From Streptomyces sp. NBC_01381 (GTDB lineage: Bacteria; Actinomycetota; Actinomycetes; Streptomycetales; Streptomycetaceae), in contig NZ_JAPEPI010000001.1 in the NCBI RefSeq assembly GCF_026340305.1, positions 3,162,001 to 3,226,000 on the forward strand: a stretch of 64,000 nt of DNA, written 5' to 3'. The notes under the pieces were generated by a model. The model saw only the letters and a program-made list of their open reading frames with translations, was not told the DNA's origin and ran no database searches. The stretch's first letter is position 1. Every line of letters begins with the position of its first letter. Positions 7,958 through 17,418 of this stretch are shown piece after piece. The position numbers and the translations under genes are program-made.

Positions 7958-9472
7958 ATGACGAGCAGCACCGAGACCACCGCCACCACCCCGCAGGTAG
8001 CGGTCAACGACATCGGTAACGAGGAAGCCTTCCTCGCCGCGATCGACGAGACGATCAAGTACTTCAACGACGGCGACATCGTCGACGGCGTCATCGTGAA
8101 GGTCGACCGGGACGAGGTCCTGCTCGACATCGGTTACAAGACCGAAGGCGTCATCCCGAGCCGCGAGCTCTCCATCAAGCACGACGTCGACCCGAACGAG
8201 GTCGTCGCGGTTGGTGACGAGATCGAGGCCCTGGTTCTCCAGAAGGAGGACAAGGAAGGCCGTCTGATCCTGTCCAAGAAGCGCGCTCAGTACGAGCGTG
8301 CCTGGGGCACGATCGAGAAGATCAAGGAAGAAGACGGCATCGTCACCGGTACCGTCATCGAGGTCGTCAAGGGTGGTCTCATCCTCGACATCGGCCTCCG
8401 TGGCTTCCTTCCGGCCTCCCTCGTCGAGATGCGCCGCGTCCGCGACCTCCAGCCCTACGTGGGCAAGGAGCTCGAGGCCAAGATCATCGAGCTGGACAAG
8501 AACCGCAACAACGTGGTCCTGTCCCGCCGTGCCTGGCTCGAGCAGACCCAGAGCGAGGTCCGTCAGACCTTCCTCACGACCCTGCAGAAGGGTCAGGTCC
8601 GCTCCGGCGTCGTTTCCTCGATCGTCAACTTCGGTGCGTTCGTGGACCTCGGCGGCGTCGACGGTCTCGTGCACGTCTCCGAGCTCTCCTGGAAGCACAT
8701 CGACCACCCCTCCGAGGTTGTCGAGGTCGGCCAGGAAGTCACCGTCGAGGTTCTCGACGTGGACATGGACCGCGAGCGCGTGTCCCTGTCGCTCAAGGCG
8801 ACGCAGGAAGACCCGTGGCAGCAGTTCGCCCGCACGCACCAGATCGGGCAGGTCGTTCCCGGTAAGGTCACCAAGCTCGTTCCGTTCGGTGCGTTCGTGC
8901 GCGTCGACGAGGGCATCGAGGGTCTGGTCCACATCTCCGAGCTGGCCGAGCGCCACGTGGAGATCCCGGAGCAGGTCGTCCAGGTCAACGACGAGATCTT
9001 CGTCAAGGTCATCGACATCGACCTCGAGCGTCGCCGGATCTCGCTGAGCCTCAAGCAGGCCAACGAGTCCTTCGGTGCCGACCCGTCGGCCGTCGAGTTC
9101 GACCCGACCCTGTACGGCATGGCCGCGTCCTACGACGACCAGGGCAACTACATCTACCCCGAGGGCTTCGACCCCGAGACCAACGACTGGCTCGAGGGCT
9201 TCGAGACCCAGCGCGAGGCTTGGGAGGGCCAGTACGCCGAGGCGCAGCAGCGCTTCGAGCAGCACCAGGCCCAGGTCATCAAGTCCCGCGAGGCGGACGC
9301 CCAGGCCGAGGCCGAGGGCGCTGCCGCTCCGGCTTCCGCCGGTGCGCCGGCTGCCGGTGGCAGCAGCAGCGGTGGTTCGTACTCCTCGGAGTCGGACGAC
9401 ACCTCTGGTGCGCTGGCCTCGGACGAGGCGCTTGCCGCGCTTCGCGAGAAGCTTGCCGGTGGTCAGAGCTGA
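7958..9472 (+). CDS. rpsA: 30S ribosomal protein S1
   Basis: A 504-aa protein with four S1 RNA-binding repeats at about 34-105, 125-190, 207-275 and 292-360. They are recognised by the recurring pattern of G-x-V, GAFV(D/R), G-(V/I)-(D/E)-G-L-(V/I)-H-(V/I)-S-E-L and SLSLK. Four repeats instead of six is usual in Actinobacteria. The C-terminal 140 residues are Gln/Glu/Ala-rich, then Ser/Gly-rich and poorly conserved. S1 binds mRNA on the small ribosomal subunit and helps initiation on structured messages. Codon use is strongly biased, as in highly expressed genes. It has its own promoter and terminator. Confidence 0.97.
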   Translation: MTSSTETTATTPQVAVNDIGNEEAFLAAIDETIKYFNDGDIVDGVIVKVDRDEVLLDIGYKTEGVIPSRELSIKHDVDPNEVVAVGDEIEALVLQKEDKEGRLILSKKRAQYERAWGTIEKIKEEDGIVTGTVIEVVKGGLILDIGLRGFLPASLVEMRRVRDLQPYVGKELEAKIIELDKNRNNVVLSRRAWLEQTQSEVRQTFLTTLQKGQVRSGVVSSIVNFGAFVDLGGVDGLVHVSELSWKHIDHPSEVVEVGQEVTVEVLDVDMDRERVSLSLKATQEDPWQQFARTHQIGQVVPGKVTKLVPFGAFVRVDEGIEGLVHISELAERHVEIPEQVVQVNDEIFVKVIDIDLERRRISLSLKQANESFGADPSAVEFDPTLYGMAASYDDQGNYIYPEGFDPETNDWLEGFETQREAWEGQYAEAQQRFEQHQAQVIKSREADAQAEAEGAAAPASAGAPAAGGSSSGGSYSSESDDTSGALASDEALAALREKLAGGQS

Positions 9473-9500
9473 GGCTCGCCCCTAGGCGGTAGTAGCTGAA

Positions 9501-9542
9501 CACCGCGGGCCCGCACCTCTTCGGAGGTGCGGGCCCGCGGTG
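9501..9542 (+). terminator. Strong rpsA terminator (19-bp stem, TTCG loop)
   Basis: Perfectly complementary arms at 9501-9519 and 9524-9542 enclose a TTCG tetraloop, 28 bases after the rpsA stop. Confidence 0.9.
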
Positions 9543-9575
9543 CGTTCGCGCTTCGGGCCCCCGGTCGTGTGTCGT

Positions 9576-9626
9576 CTGCGGGTCGTGGGGGCTTGTCGCG
9601 CAGTTCCCCGCGCCCCTTCGGGGCGC
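9576..9626 (-). repeat. Partial relative of the dispersed intergenic repeat
   Basis: Read on the minus strand, this stretch shares the blocks CCCC-GAA-GGGGCGCGGGG and GCGCGAC-AAGCCCCCAC with the two full elements at 17313-17418 and 26302-26407, with a different middle. It contains a 7-bp stem (9610-9616 with 9620-9626). Like the others, it sits between convergent genes. Confidence 0.6.
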
Positions 9627-9653
9627 ACCTGAGGGCGTCGGTCAGGGATCTGC

Positions 9654-10625
9654 TTACGGCGTCACCTTGATGTTCGTCAGGCCCTTGCCGCCCGTCACCG
9701 TGTTGCTCGCGTACACCGTCGTCTTGCAGTTGTCGCTGTAGTTCGTCACGTTGATCGCCATTTGTTTGTCGCCCGTCGAGCCGGTCAGGTCCGACTTGTT
9801 GGCGCGGAAGACCGTGCCGCAGCCCCAGCCGGACTGCTGTGCGTGGGTCTCGTAGCCGTTGTTCGTGGTGTTCTTGCCGGTGTTGTTCTCGATGACGTAG
9901 TCGTTGCCCTTCACGTCGATCCACGAGTCGTCGTAGTTGTTGCCGGTCAGGCCCTTGCCGTCGAACGTGTTGCCGGAGACCTTGCCGCCCGTCGTGCCTT
10001 CCTTGAGGTCGATCGCCTCGCCGCCGACGTCCGGGCCGATCGTGTTGCCGAGGATCTGTACGTTGTCGCTCTTGTCGGAGAGCGTGTTGGCGCTGCCTAC
10101 GTAGACGCCCTCGCCCATGCCTCTGTCGTCGTTCCCGGTGTCGTAGATCCGCGAGTTCTTGATGACGCCGTCGCTGCTCGACTTCCGGAAGTGGACGCCC
10201 TCCATGTCGAGGCCGTGGACCGTGACCGTGTCGACCACGACGCCCTGGGCGGAGTCGATCATGATGCCCTTCTGGCCGCCGGTGACGGTGATGCCCCGCA
10301 CCGTCCAGTGCGAGGCGCCGTCCAGGTGCAGGCCGTAGCCGCCGCCCGCGGTGAGCACCGCCTTGGAGGAGCCGGTCAGCGTGATGCGGGAGCCCGAGCT
10401 CGCGGCCGTGCTCGTCTTGAAGTTTCCGGAGTACGTTCCGTCGGCGAGGTGGATCGTGTCGCCCGGGGACGCTTCGGTGAGCGCGGACTTGAGCTCGGCG
10501 GCCGTGGTGACCTCGATGACCTCGGCGGCTCCCTGGGCGGGCGACGCCGTGGCCACGACGGCCAGGCCTCCGGTGGCGGCCGTCGCGGCGAGCGCGGAGA
10601 GGAGCAGGGTGCGTCGGGTGCGCAT
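9654..10625 (-). CDS. Secreted right-handed beta-helix protein (pectate-lyase-like fold)
   Basis: A 323-aa exported protein. Residues 1-33 form a signal peptide (Arg-rich start, hydrophobic core, cleavage near ASPAQGAA). The start of the mature part, AAELKSALTEASPGDTIHLADGTY, is the typical first turn of parallel beta-helix polysaccharide lyases. It is followed by repeating turns such as WTVRGITVTGGQKGIMI, VIKNSRIYDTG and VQILGNTI. Such proteins usually cleave or bind acidic polysaccharides, but no catalytic set can be assigned here. The start at 10625 has a GAGG site 8-9 bases upstream. An in-frame upstream extension was rejected because it precedes the signal peptide. Confidence 0.8.
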   Translation of the reverse strand: MRTRRTLLLSALAATAATGGLAVVATASPAQGAAEVIEVTTAAELKSALTEASPGDTIHLADGTYSGNFKTSTAASSGSRITLTGSSKAVLTAGGGYGLHLDGASHWTVRGITVTGGQKGIMIDSAQGVVVDTVTVHGLDMEGVHFRKSSSDGVIKNSRIYDTGNDDRGMGEGVYVGSANTLSDKSDNVQILGNTIGPDVGGEAIDLKEGTTGGKVSGNTFDGKGLTGNNYDDSWIDVKGNDYVIENNTGKNTTNNGYETHAQQSGWGCGTVFRANKSDLTGSTGDKQMAINVTNYSDNCKTTVYASNTVTGGKGLTNIKVTP

Positions 10626-10640
10626 GTGGGGGTGACCTCT

Positions 10641-10670
10641 CTGTTCGTGTGGCTTCTGTTCGTGTGGCTG
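10641..10670. repeat. Two tandem 15-bp units upstream of the beta-helix gene
   Basis: Units at 10641-10655 and 10656-10670 differ only in their last base. They lie in the 250-bp divergent promoter region between the beta-helix and amine oxidase genes. No clear promoter boxes were assigned there. Confidence 0.6.
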
Positions 10671-10875
10671 TTCTTCTACATGAACTTTGGACGTGATTCT
10701 GAACGTACGGGTGGGGCATGTCCGCGTCAAGGTCTGGACTGAGGCGGGCGGGCGAGGGGGTGGGTGCGAAGTGCGCGAGGAGAGAAATGTGGTGGATACA
10801 CGAGTAACTCCCGTGCTGTAACAGGCCGTTGCCAGGATCCCTGCGTCCAGCGAGATCGACAGGGGAGCCGAAGCC

Positions 10876-12483
10876 ATGGCACAGACCCAGCCGGGGACCG
10901 GTACGAGCCGTCGCGCCTTCCTGCGCGATGTCGGCATCACGGGCGGCGCGGGCGCGATGCTCGCCACCATGGGCGCGCTCGGGATGGCGCCCACCGCGCA
11001 GGCGGCACAGCGCGAAAAGCCCTTCCGGGCGCCGAGCGCGGGCGACTTCACGCTGCAGGGACGCGCGGCCGCGAAAGTCGTCGTCGTGGGTGGCGGCATC
11101 GCCGGTCTCGCCAGCGCCTATGAACTCGGCAAGGCGGGCTACCGCTGCACGGTCCTGGAGGCCAGAGACCGCGCCGGCGGCCGCAACTACACGGTGCGCG
11201 GCGGCGATTCGACCGTCGATCTGTACGGCAACCGGCAGACCGCGAGGTTCGGCGAGGGCCAGTACATGAACGCGGGACCCGGGCGGATCCCGCAGTGGAT
11301 GGTCACGCTCGACTACTGCCGTGAACTCGGCGTACCCCTGGAGGTGTTCACGAATACGAACGCCGACGCCTATATCTTCAACGAGTCGGCAGGCATGTCC
11401 GCGCCGATGCGCTACCGCACCGCCAAGGCCGATGTGTACGGCTACGTCTCCGAGTTGCTCGCCAAGGCCACCGACAAGAGCGCGCTCGACAAGGAGCTCA
11501 CCACCGCCGATCAGGACCGACTCACCGAGTTCCTCAAGGACTTCGGTGAACTCGGCGCCAAGATGACGTACGAGGGCGGCGACCGGCGCGGCTACCGGAC
11601 GGTCCCGGCCGCCACCGGCACCCCGGGAGTGCCGCTCGGTGATGTCCCCTCCGCCTCCGAGGTGTTCGCGAGCGGAGTGGGGCGCTACTTCTCCTTCGAG
11701 TTCGGCTTCGACCAGGCGATGCTGATGTTCCAGCCGGTCGGCGGCATGGACCGGATACCCGAAGCGCTGACTCGGGCGATCGGCGCGCACAAGGTGCGTA
11801 TGGGCGCGGCCGTCACCCGCATCACCGACAAGGGGCACGGGGTCACCGTCACGTACACCCAGGGCGGCAGGACCAGGTCCATCGATGCCGACTTCTGCAT
11901 CGGCGCGCTGCCGCCCAACATCCTCGCCAAGGTCCCGCACAACCTCGGCTCCGGCGTCCAGCGGGCCCTGGAGGCGATCACCCCGCAGTCCGCGGGGAAG
12001 ATCGGCCTGGAGTACCGCTCGCGCTGGTGGGAGCTCGACCACAAGATCTATGGCGGCATCACCGAGACCGACCTGGACGTGAGCCACATCTGGCATCCAT
12101 CGCACGGCTTCCATGGAGAGCGGGGTCTGCTGGCCGGCTACTACAACTACGACAAGGACGCCGACACGTACGCCGCACTCACCCCCAAGGAACGCGAGAA
12201 GCGGGCCGTCGCGGCGGGAGTGAAGATCTACGGAGAGAAGTACCGCACCGAACTCGACTCGTCCTTCTCGCACCACTGGCGCCAGACGCCGTACCTGGAG
12301 GCGGCCTGGCACGACACCCCCGGCGGGCCCGACGACCCGCGCTACAAGCCGCTCAACGAGCCGACGGGGCGCGTCTACTTCGCCGGTGACTGGCTGAGCC
12401 GCACCGACGCCTGGCAGCACGGCGCGTTCACCTCGGCACGCCGGGCGATCGGCAAGCTCCACGCGCGCGTGCTGGCCGCCTAG
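10876..12483 (+). CDS. Tat-exported flavin monoamine oxidase / L-amino-acid oxidase family protein
   Basis: A 535-aa FAD-dependent oxidoreductase. The N-terminus has a twin-arginine signal (SRRAFLRD, then a Gly/Ala-rich core ending near AQA). The FAD-binding beta-alpha-beta motif VVVVGGGIAGLASAYEL follows at about 74-90, with the GG doublet in RAGGRN. The C-terminus carries the family motif GRVYFAGDWLSR for the second FAD contact. Related enzymes oxidatively deaminate amino acids or amines to produce peroxide. The substrate is unknown. It is divergent from the beta-helix gene. Confidence 0.87.
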   Translation: MAQTQPGTGTSRRAFLRDVGITGGAGAMLATMGALGMAPTAQAAQREKPFRAPSAGDFTLQGRAAAKVVVVGGGIAGLASAYELGKAGYRCTVLEARDRAGGRNYTVRGGDSTVDLYGNRQTARFGEGQYMNAGPGRIPQWMVTLDYCRELGVPLEVFTNTNADAYIFNESAGMSAPMRYRTAKADVYGYVSELLAKATDKSALDKELTTADQDRLTEFLKDFGELGAKMTYEGGDRRGYRTVPAATGTPGVPLGDVPSASEVFASGVGRYFSFEFGFDQAMLMFQPVGGMDRIPEALTRAIGAHKVRMGAAVTRITDKGHGVTVTYTQGGRTRSIDADFCIGALPPNILAKVPHNLGSGVQRALEAITPQSAGKIGLEYRSRWWELDHKIYGGITETDLDVSHIWHPSHGFHGERGLLAGYYNYDKDADTYAALTPKEREKRAVAAGVKIYGEKYRTELDSSFSHHWRQTPYLEAAWHDTPGGPDDPRYKPLNEPTGRVYFAGDWLSRTDAWQHGAFTSARRAIGKLHARVLAA

Positions 12484-12615
12484 GTGCGCGCGTGCCGGCC
12501 GGCCAGATGTACGTGACGTAAGAAGCCGCTGTGAAGGGGCGCGGGAGGGAATGCCCGTGCCCCGGCGGGCGTTCTGCTGTACGAGTCACGATGCAGAGGG
12601 CGAGGAGCGGTCACA

Positions 12616-13554
12616 GTGCTTGATCCGCAGGGTTTGTACGCATGGGAGCCGAAGGGCCTCGACGTGGTCGACATGGCGCTCGCCCAGGAATCGGCCGGAC
12701 TTGTCATGCTCTACCACTTCGACGGATACATCGACGCGGGCGAGACCGGCGACCAGATCGTCGAGCGTCTCGTGGACAGCCTGCCGGGCCAGGTGGTGGC
12801 GCGCTTCGACCACGACCGGCTCGTCGACTACCGCGCGCGGCGCCCGCTGCTCACCTTCAAGCGTGAGCGCTGGACCGACTACGAGGTGCCCACGCTCGAC
12901 GTGCGGCTTCTCCAGGACGCCACCGGCGCGCCCTTCCTGCTGCTCTCCGGGCCCGAACCGGACGTCGAGTGGGAGCGCTTCGCGGCGGCCGTCGGGCAGA
13001 TCGTCGAGCGCCTCGGCGTACGCCTCTCGGTGGACTTCCACGGCATCCCCATGGGCGTGCCGCACACCCGGCCCGTGGGCCTGACCCCGCACGGCAACCG
13101 CACCGACCTGGTGCCGGGGCACCGCAGCCCCTTCGACGAGGCGCAGGTGCCGGGCAGCGCGGCGGCGCTCGTCGAGTACCGACTCCTGGAGGCGGGGCAC
13201 GACGTGCTCGGTGTCGCCGCGCACGTTCCGCACTACATCGCGCGCTCCGCGTACCCGGACGCGGCCCTCACGGTCCTGGAGGCGATCACCGCGGCGACCG
13301 GCCTGGTGCTTCCCGGCATCGCGCACGGCCTGCGCACCGAGGCGCACCGCACCCAGACCGAGATCGACCGGCAGATCCAGGAGGGCGACGAGGAACTGGT
13401 CGCCCTGGTCCAGGGGCTTGAGCACCAGTACGACGCGGCGGCGGGCGCCCAGGACCGGGGCAACATGCTCGCGGAGCCCGTGGACATCCCGTCGGCCGAC
13501 GAGATCGGCCAGGAATTCGAACGCTTTCTCGCCGAGCGGGAGGGCGACGTCTGA
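12616..13554 (+). CDS. PAC2 family protein
   Basis: A 312-aa protein that matches the actinobacterial PAC2 family (named after a proteasome assembly chaperone). Features are the N-terminal [28 protein letters not shown], the GVPHTRPVG segment, and the C-terminal helical tail with [16 protein letters not shown]. The bacterial function is unresolved. The start codon is GTG or ATG-equivalent at 12616, after GAGGAGCGG. It is 23 bp upstream of coaE on the same strand, so co-transcription is likely. Confidence 0.82.
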   Translation: MLDPQGLYAWEPKGLDVVDMALAQESAGLVMLYHFDGYIDAGETGDQIVERLVDSLPGQVVARFDHDRLVDYRARRPLLTFKRERWTDYEVPTLDVRLLQDATGAPFLLLSGPEPDVEWERFAAAVGQIVERLGVRLSVDFHGIPMGVPHTRPVGLTPHGNRTDLVPGHRSPFDEAQVPGSAAALVEYRLLEAGHDVLGVAAHVPHYIARSAYPDAALTVLEAITAATGLVLPGIAHGLRTEAHRTQTEIDRQIQEGDEELVALVQGLEHQYDAAAGAQDRGNMLAEPVDIPSADEIGQEFERFLAEREGDV

Positions 13555-13577
13555 CGCCACCGCTTAAGCTGCCGGTC

Positions 13578-14180
13578 ATGCTGAAGGTGGGCCTGACCGG
13601 CGGTATCGGCGCCGGCAAGAGTGAAGTCTCGCGGTTGCTCGTCGCGTCCGGAGCGGTGCTGATCGACGCCGACAAGATCGCCCGCGAGGTGGTGGAACCG
13701 GGAACTCCGGGTCTGGCGGCGGTCGTTGAAGCCTTCGGCCGGGAGATTCTCGCGCCGGACGGCACCCTCGACCGCCCGAAGCTGGGCGGGATCGTCTTCG
13801 CCGACGCCCAGAAGCTGGCCGTACTGAACTCGATCGTGCACCCCCTGGTCGGCGCCCGCTCCGCCGACCTCGAGGCGTCCGCCGCCGAGGACGCGGTGGT
13901 CGTCCACGACGTGCCGCTGCTCGCGGAGAACGGCCTGGCGCCGCTGTACGACCTCGTGGTCGTCGTCGACGCGAGCCCCGAGACGCAGCTTGACCGTCTG
14001 GTGCGGCTGCGCGGCATGCGCGAGGAGGACGCCCGCGCGCGGATGGCCGCCCAGGCGACGCGCGAGAAGCGACGGGAGATCGCCGACGTCGTCATCGACA
14101 ACGACGGCCCCCTGGAGGGCCTCGCAGAGCGCGTCGCCGCCGTATGGGCGGACCTCGCGCGGCGGGCCCAGGCAGCCTAG
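13578..14180 (+). CDS. coaE: Dephospho-CoA kinase
   Basis: A 200-aa P-loop kinase that performs the last step of coenzyme A synthesis (ATP-dependent 3'-phosphorylation of dephospho-CoA). The P-loop GGIGAGKS is at residues 8-15, followed by the conserved [14 protein letters not shown] (substrate Asp), HPLV and [11 protein letters not shown], and the lid region [17 protein letters not shown]. Length and motif order are standard. ATG start at 13578. Confidence 0.95.
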   Translation: MLKVGLTGGIGAGKSEVSRLLVASGAVLIDADKIAREVVEPGTPGLAAVVEAFGREILAPDGTLDRPKLGGIVFADAQKLAVLNSIVHPLVGARSADLEASAAEDAVVVHDVPLLAENGLAPLYDLVVVVDASPETQLDRLVRLRGMREEDARARMAAQATREKRREIADVVIDNDGPLEGLAERVAAVWADLARRAQAA

Positions 14181-14193
14181 AAGGGGCGGGTCA

Positions 14194-14577
14194 GTGGTCG
14201 TACTGGCGGTGGTCACCGCTCTGGGCGGCCTGGTCGCGCTGCTTGCCGGCGCCTACGGCCTGTGGCGCACCCGGCACATCACCGCTTCGGGCGAGGTGAC
14301 GCAGGCCCTGGTCAAGGCGGTGCAGCCGGGAGCCGAGCGGCCGCTGCTGCAGTTCGAGACGGGGGACGGGCGGGTCGTCGAGATGGTGTCGCCGGTGCCG
14401 CGCAGCCGGAAGCGGCCGCTGGTCGCGGGTGACCGGGTGCGGATCGCGTACGACAGCGACGATCCCCGCGAGGCCGTGCTGCTCGGGCATGAGCGCAGGG
14501 GCATCGACCGGGGCTTTGTGGCGGCGGGTTCGGCGATCTTGGTTCTGGGGCTGGTGCTGGTGGCCGTGGCGCTGTGA
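14194..14577 (+). CDS. DUF3592-like membrane protein
   Basis: A 127-aa protein from the GTG at 14194, 13 bp after coaE and preceded by AAGGGGCGGG. A hydrophobic helix lies at each end (about 2-22 and 106-126), with a small beta-rich domain between them (LLQFETGDGRVVEM and GDRVRIAYDSDDPREAVL) as in DUF3592 proteins. Topology with both ends in the membrane is predicted. Function unknown; co-transcribed with coaE by position. Confidence 0.7.
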   Translation: MVVLAVVTALGGLVALLAGAYGLWRTRHITASGEVTQALVKAVQPGAERPLLQFETGDGRVVEMVSPVPRSRKRPLVAGDRVRIAYDSDDPREAVLLGHERRGIDRGFVAAGSAILVLGLVLVAVAL

Positions 14578-14602
14578 AGCTCTGCCTTGAAAGGGCGGAG
14601 CT
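14578..14602 (+). terminator. Hairpin immediately after the DUF3592-like gene
   Basis: Arms 14578-14586 and 14594-14602 pair over 9 positions (one G-U), starting at the base after the stop codon. Confidence 0.55.
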
Positions 14603-14687
14603 CTGCGGTTCGGGACCCGTGTGAATCGGCGGAATAGGCGTCGGCGTGGCGGGCGTTGACACAGTGGAGCGAGGGAAGGAGTCACGC

Positions 14688-15092
14688 GTGCCCGAAATCA
14701 CCCCGGAGACCCATGTCATCGACTTCCGTGCGGCGGAGCAGCTCCTTGCCGCGCGCGATCCCCGAGGCGCGGTGAAGCTGCTCGACACGGTCATCGCGGC
14801 CCACCCCGAGAACACGGCGGCCCGGCTGCTGAGGGCCCGCGCCTTCTTCGCCGCCGCCCAACTGCGCGCCGCCGAGCTGGAGTTCAGCATCGTCCTGGAG
14901 CGTGAGCCGGACAACGCGTTCGCCCACTTCGCGCTCGCCCGCACCTATGAGCGCGCCGCGAGGCCGGACCAGGCCCGGCGGCACTTCCGCCTCGCCGCGG
15001 CGCTCGACCCGCAGCCGGAGTATCTGGCGGCGGCCCGCTTCGACGGCGGCGAGAGCAGCGGTGAGAACAGCGCCGGGAGCAGTGGCGGCTAG
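14688..15092 (+). CDS. Tetratricopeptide-repeat protein
   Basis: A 134-aa soluble protein from the GTG at 14688, chosen for its GGAAGGAG site 6 bases upstream. An earlier in-frame start at 14646 lacks one. Three TPR-like helix pairs are visible (AAEQLLAARDPRGAVKLLDTVIAAHPEN, AARLLRARAFFAAAQLRAAELEFSIVLEREPDN, AHFALARTYERAARPDQARRHFRLAAALDP). The tail is Ser/Gly-rich. TPR domains mediate protein binding; the partner is unknown. The stop overlaps the convergent small membrane gene by 4 bp. Confidence 0.82.
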   Translation: MPEITPETHVIDFRAAEQLLAARDPRGAVKLLDTVIAAHPENTAARLLRARAFFAAAQLRAAELEFSIVLEREPDNAFAHFALARTYERAARPDQARRHFRLAAALDPQPEYLAAARFDGGESSGENSAGSSGG

Positions 15093-15361
15093 CCGGTTCT
15101 CGGCGGCTCGTACGGCGGGATGTCGCGGCCCGGCTGGTAGTGCGGCCCCTGGTGGATGCGGTGCACCACCACCGCCATGTCGACGGTGACGACCAGCAAC
15201 AGCACGCCGCACGCCGCCGCCCACTGCGGGCGTCCCACGAGCGCGAAGACGACGGTGCCGAAGACCGCCCAGACCAGGCCCCATACGCTGAACCAGAAAC
15301 GCATCCGCAGCGGACTGCGCGCGGTCAACGGCTCACTGCCTGTACGCATCATGAGGGTCAT
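15089..15361 (-). CDS. Small two-helix membrane protein (DUF6343-like)
   Basis: A 90-aa product from the ATG at 15361. Another Met lies three codons in. Two hydrophobic helices span about 24-44 and 49-69. The tail has the sequence HQGPHYQPGRDIPPYEP. I recall this pattern from Streptomyces DUF6343 proteins. Function unknown. It is convergent and overlapping with the TPR gene. Confidence 0.65.
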   Translation of the reverse strand: MTLMMRTGSEPLTARSPLRMRFWFSVWGLVWAVFGTVVFALVGRPQWAAACGVLLLVVTVDMAVVVHRIHQGPHYQPGRDIPPYEPPRTG

Positions 15362-15487
15362 CTCCACCCTCTCTCCACCTGCTTCTCCACCCTCCAGGAT
15401 CCACCCGTGGGTGGTGGTCCGGAAGGGCCGGAGGCGGCAAGATCGTAGATGTGCCGCCGACGCCGTCGCGTCGCCGGCGTCGCCGAG

Positions 15488-15530
15488 CGGGGGTAAGGCT
15501 GTGCCGGCTGTAACGGGGGTAAGGCTGTGC
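15488..15530 (+). repeat. Direct repeat duplicating a ribosome site and start codon
   Basis: The 17-bp block CGGGGGTAAGGCTGTGC occurs at 15488-15504 and 15514-15530. The second copy carries the GTG start used by the next gene. The first GTG is out of frame (26 bp upstream). Confidence 0.7.
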
Positions 15531-16525
15531 TGGACGTACTGAGGGACCGGGCGAGGACGGACGAGAGCCTCGCGTCGTGGCTGAAGGATCTCGATGGCGC
15601 GGGCGCGCCGCGGGCGGGCGCGGTGCTCCCGGACGCCGACGACCTGCCGGAGGTCCTGCTCGACCTGGCCGTCGGGCACGAGGACATCAACGGCCTGGTC
15701 GCGCTGCGCGGGCGGCTCATCGAGGATCCCGACGCGCGATGGCTGCTCGACCGCTGTGTCGAGGCACTCGTACGGGACATGGGAAAGCCCGGATCGGGGC
15801 CACGGATCCCGGCGCTGCCCCAGGAGTTGGGGGAGCTCGGACGCTGCTTCTTCGTGTTCGTGTTTGTGGCGGCGCTGCCCCGGGTCCGCGCCTATCACCG
15901 CGACCGCGGCATCCCCGACGACATCTCGCGCCGCACCCTCGCCGACCTCGGCCGGCATCTGGCGGTGCACCGCAGGGCGCACGGCGGGCGCGGCCTCAAG
16001 GCGCCGGGATGGCTCGGCCTGCATTTCCGGGGCGAGCTCTACCAGTTGGGCCGCCTGCAGTTCGAGCGTGCCGTTCTCGGTACGCGCATGGGAGAGGCGG
16101 CCGCCGCCGCGGGGCACTCGGCGGGCCCGGGCGATCCCTGTCTGGACGTCCATATAGCCGACTTCCGGGGGCCGTTGACGCCGGAGGCATGCGACCGGTC
16201 GCTGGCGCTTGCGCGGGAGTTCTTCGCGCGCCACTTCCCGGAGGAACGGTATGAGACAGCTGTCTGCCACTCCTGGCTGCTCGACCCACAGCTGAAGAGA
16301 TATCTGCCCGCGGAGTCGAACATCGTCCGCTTCCAGGAGCGATTCCATGCGGCGCGGGGTCATGAGGAGGAGCCGGACGACGACGGCCCCATAGCCTTCG
16401 TCTTCGGCGACCGGGGCCTGCCCGTGGCCGAACTGCCGCGCCGGACCAGCGTGGAGAGGGCCGTGGGTGACCATCTGCGGGCGGGAGGTCATTGGTACGG
16501 CGGGCATGGCTGGTTCCCGCTGTAG
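15527..16525 (+). CDS. Acyltransferase domain (GNAT-like) protein
   Basis: A 332-aa protein starting at the GTG at 15527. The C-terminal half has LDVHIADFRGPLTPEACDRSLALAREFFARHFPEE, CHSWLLDPQLKRYLPAESNIVRFQ and AFVFGD. I associate these with the actinobacterial two-domain acyltransferase family (GNAT-like N- and C-terminal domains), which NCBI labels simply as acyltransferase domain-containing. Substrate unknown. A signal peptide is absent, so it is cytoplasmic. Monocistronic by spacing. Confidence 0.6.
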   Translation: MLDVLRDRARTDESLASWLKDLDGAGAPRAGAVLPDADDLPEVLLDLAVGHEDINGLVALRGRLIEDPDARWLLDRCVEALVRDMGKPGSGPRIPALPQELGELGRCFFVFVFVAALPRVRAYHRDRGIPDDISRRTLADLGRHLAVHRRAHGGRGLKAPGWLGLHFRGELYQLGRLQFERAVLGTRMGEAAAAAGHSAGPGDPCLDVHIADFRGPLTPEACDRSLALAREFFARHFPEERYETAVCHSWLLDPQLKRYLPAESNIVRFQERFHAARGHEEEPDDDGPIAFVFGDRGLPVAELPRRTSVERAVGDHLRAGGHWYGGHGWFPL

Positions 16526-16583
16526 CCGGTGCGACAGGAGCATGAGGGGGGAACGGGCCTGCGGGACGCTTCGTTGACGGGTC

Positions 16584-17303
16584 ATGACTGCTGAGATGCG
16601 TGAGGGACACGAGGGAACGGGACCCGGAGCGATCACGCCGGACGGCTGCGCAGTGGACCTGTACACCCGCCTGGCCGTCGGGGACGAGCCGGACGTCATC
16701 GAGGCCGCGGTGCCGGCCGGGGCGCACATTCTGGAACTGGGCAGCGGGGCGGGGCGGGTGACCCGGCCGCTGATCGAGCGGGGCTTCCGGGTGACGGCGG
16801 TGGACGAGTCGGCCGAGATGCTGGAGAAGGTCGAGGCGCTCGCCCGGACCGAAGGGCCCGGCGGTGTGGTCCGCACGGTGCGCAGCGCGATCGAGTCGCT
16901 CGACCTGGACGAGAAGTTCGACGTGGTGATGCTCGGCTCGTTCCTCGTGCACGAAGGCGACCTGGCGGTGCGGGACGGCATGCTGGAGACGTGCCGGAAG
17001 CATGTGGCGGACGACGGCTGCGTCCTGATCCAGCGGGAGGGCATGGACTACCACACGAACCTGCCGCGGGAGCGGGTCGACCCGGGCGGCTACACCGTAC
17101 GGATCGTGTCGGCGGACCCGGTGGGCGACGGAGTGAACAGGGTGCGCGCGGAGTACATCTTCCCGGACGCCCAGTGGACCCAGACGTTCCTCGCCCGCCC
17201 CATGACGAAGGAACAGTTCGAGGAGGCGCTGGCGGAGGCGGGCCTGAAGGTGGACAAGTACCTGACGGAGGACGGGATCTGGGTGCGGGCGGTTGCGGGG
17301 TAG
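16584..17303 (+). CDS. Class I SAM-dependent methyltransferase
   Basis: A 239-aa methyltransferase with motif I HILELGSGAGRVTRPLIERG (about 48-67), the acidic SAM ribose contact in VTAVDESAEML, and the motif II region FDVVMLGSFLVHEG. Length and layout match small-molecule methyltransferases of the Methyltransf_25 type. The target is unknown. It is followed after 9 bp by a 106-bp dispersed repeat and then by the convergent S4 gene. Confidence 0.82.
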   Translation: MTAEMREGHEGTGPGAITPDGCAVDLYTRLAVGDEPDVIEAAVPAGAHILELGSGAGRVTRPLIERGFRVTAVDESAEMLEKVEALARTEGPGGVVRTVRSAIESLDLDEKFDVVMLGSFLVHEGDLAVRDGMLETCRKHVADDGCVLIQREGMDYHTNLPRERVDPGGYTVRIVSADPVGDGVNRVRAEYIFPDAQWTQTFLARPMTKEQFEEALAEAGLKVDKYLTEDGIWVRAVAG

Positions 17304-17312
17304 TCGGGTGTG

Positions 17313-17418
17313 CCCCGTAAGGGGCGCGGGGCTGTGACATATGCGGCTCCGCCGCGTGGGCGCGACCAGCCCCCACCGGCCCGCGGGTTCATCACCGCAC
17401 TACCCGCGGAGCGCTCAG
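17313..17418. repeat. Dispersed intergenic repeat, copy A (106 bp)
   Basis: 103 of 106 positions match copy B at 26302-26407, and the first 79 positions are identical. It contains CCCC-GTAA-GGGG and further GC-rich complementary segments, and lies between convergent genes. The last four bases include the stop codon of the S4 gene. Confidence 0.9.

Noticed and set aside
14656..14661. TTGACA before the TPR gene as a promoter
   Set aside because: No -10-like hexamer occurs 16-18 bp downstream.
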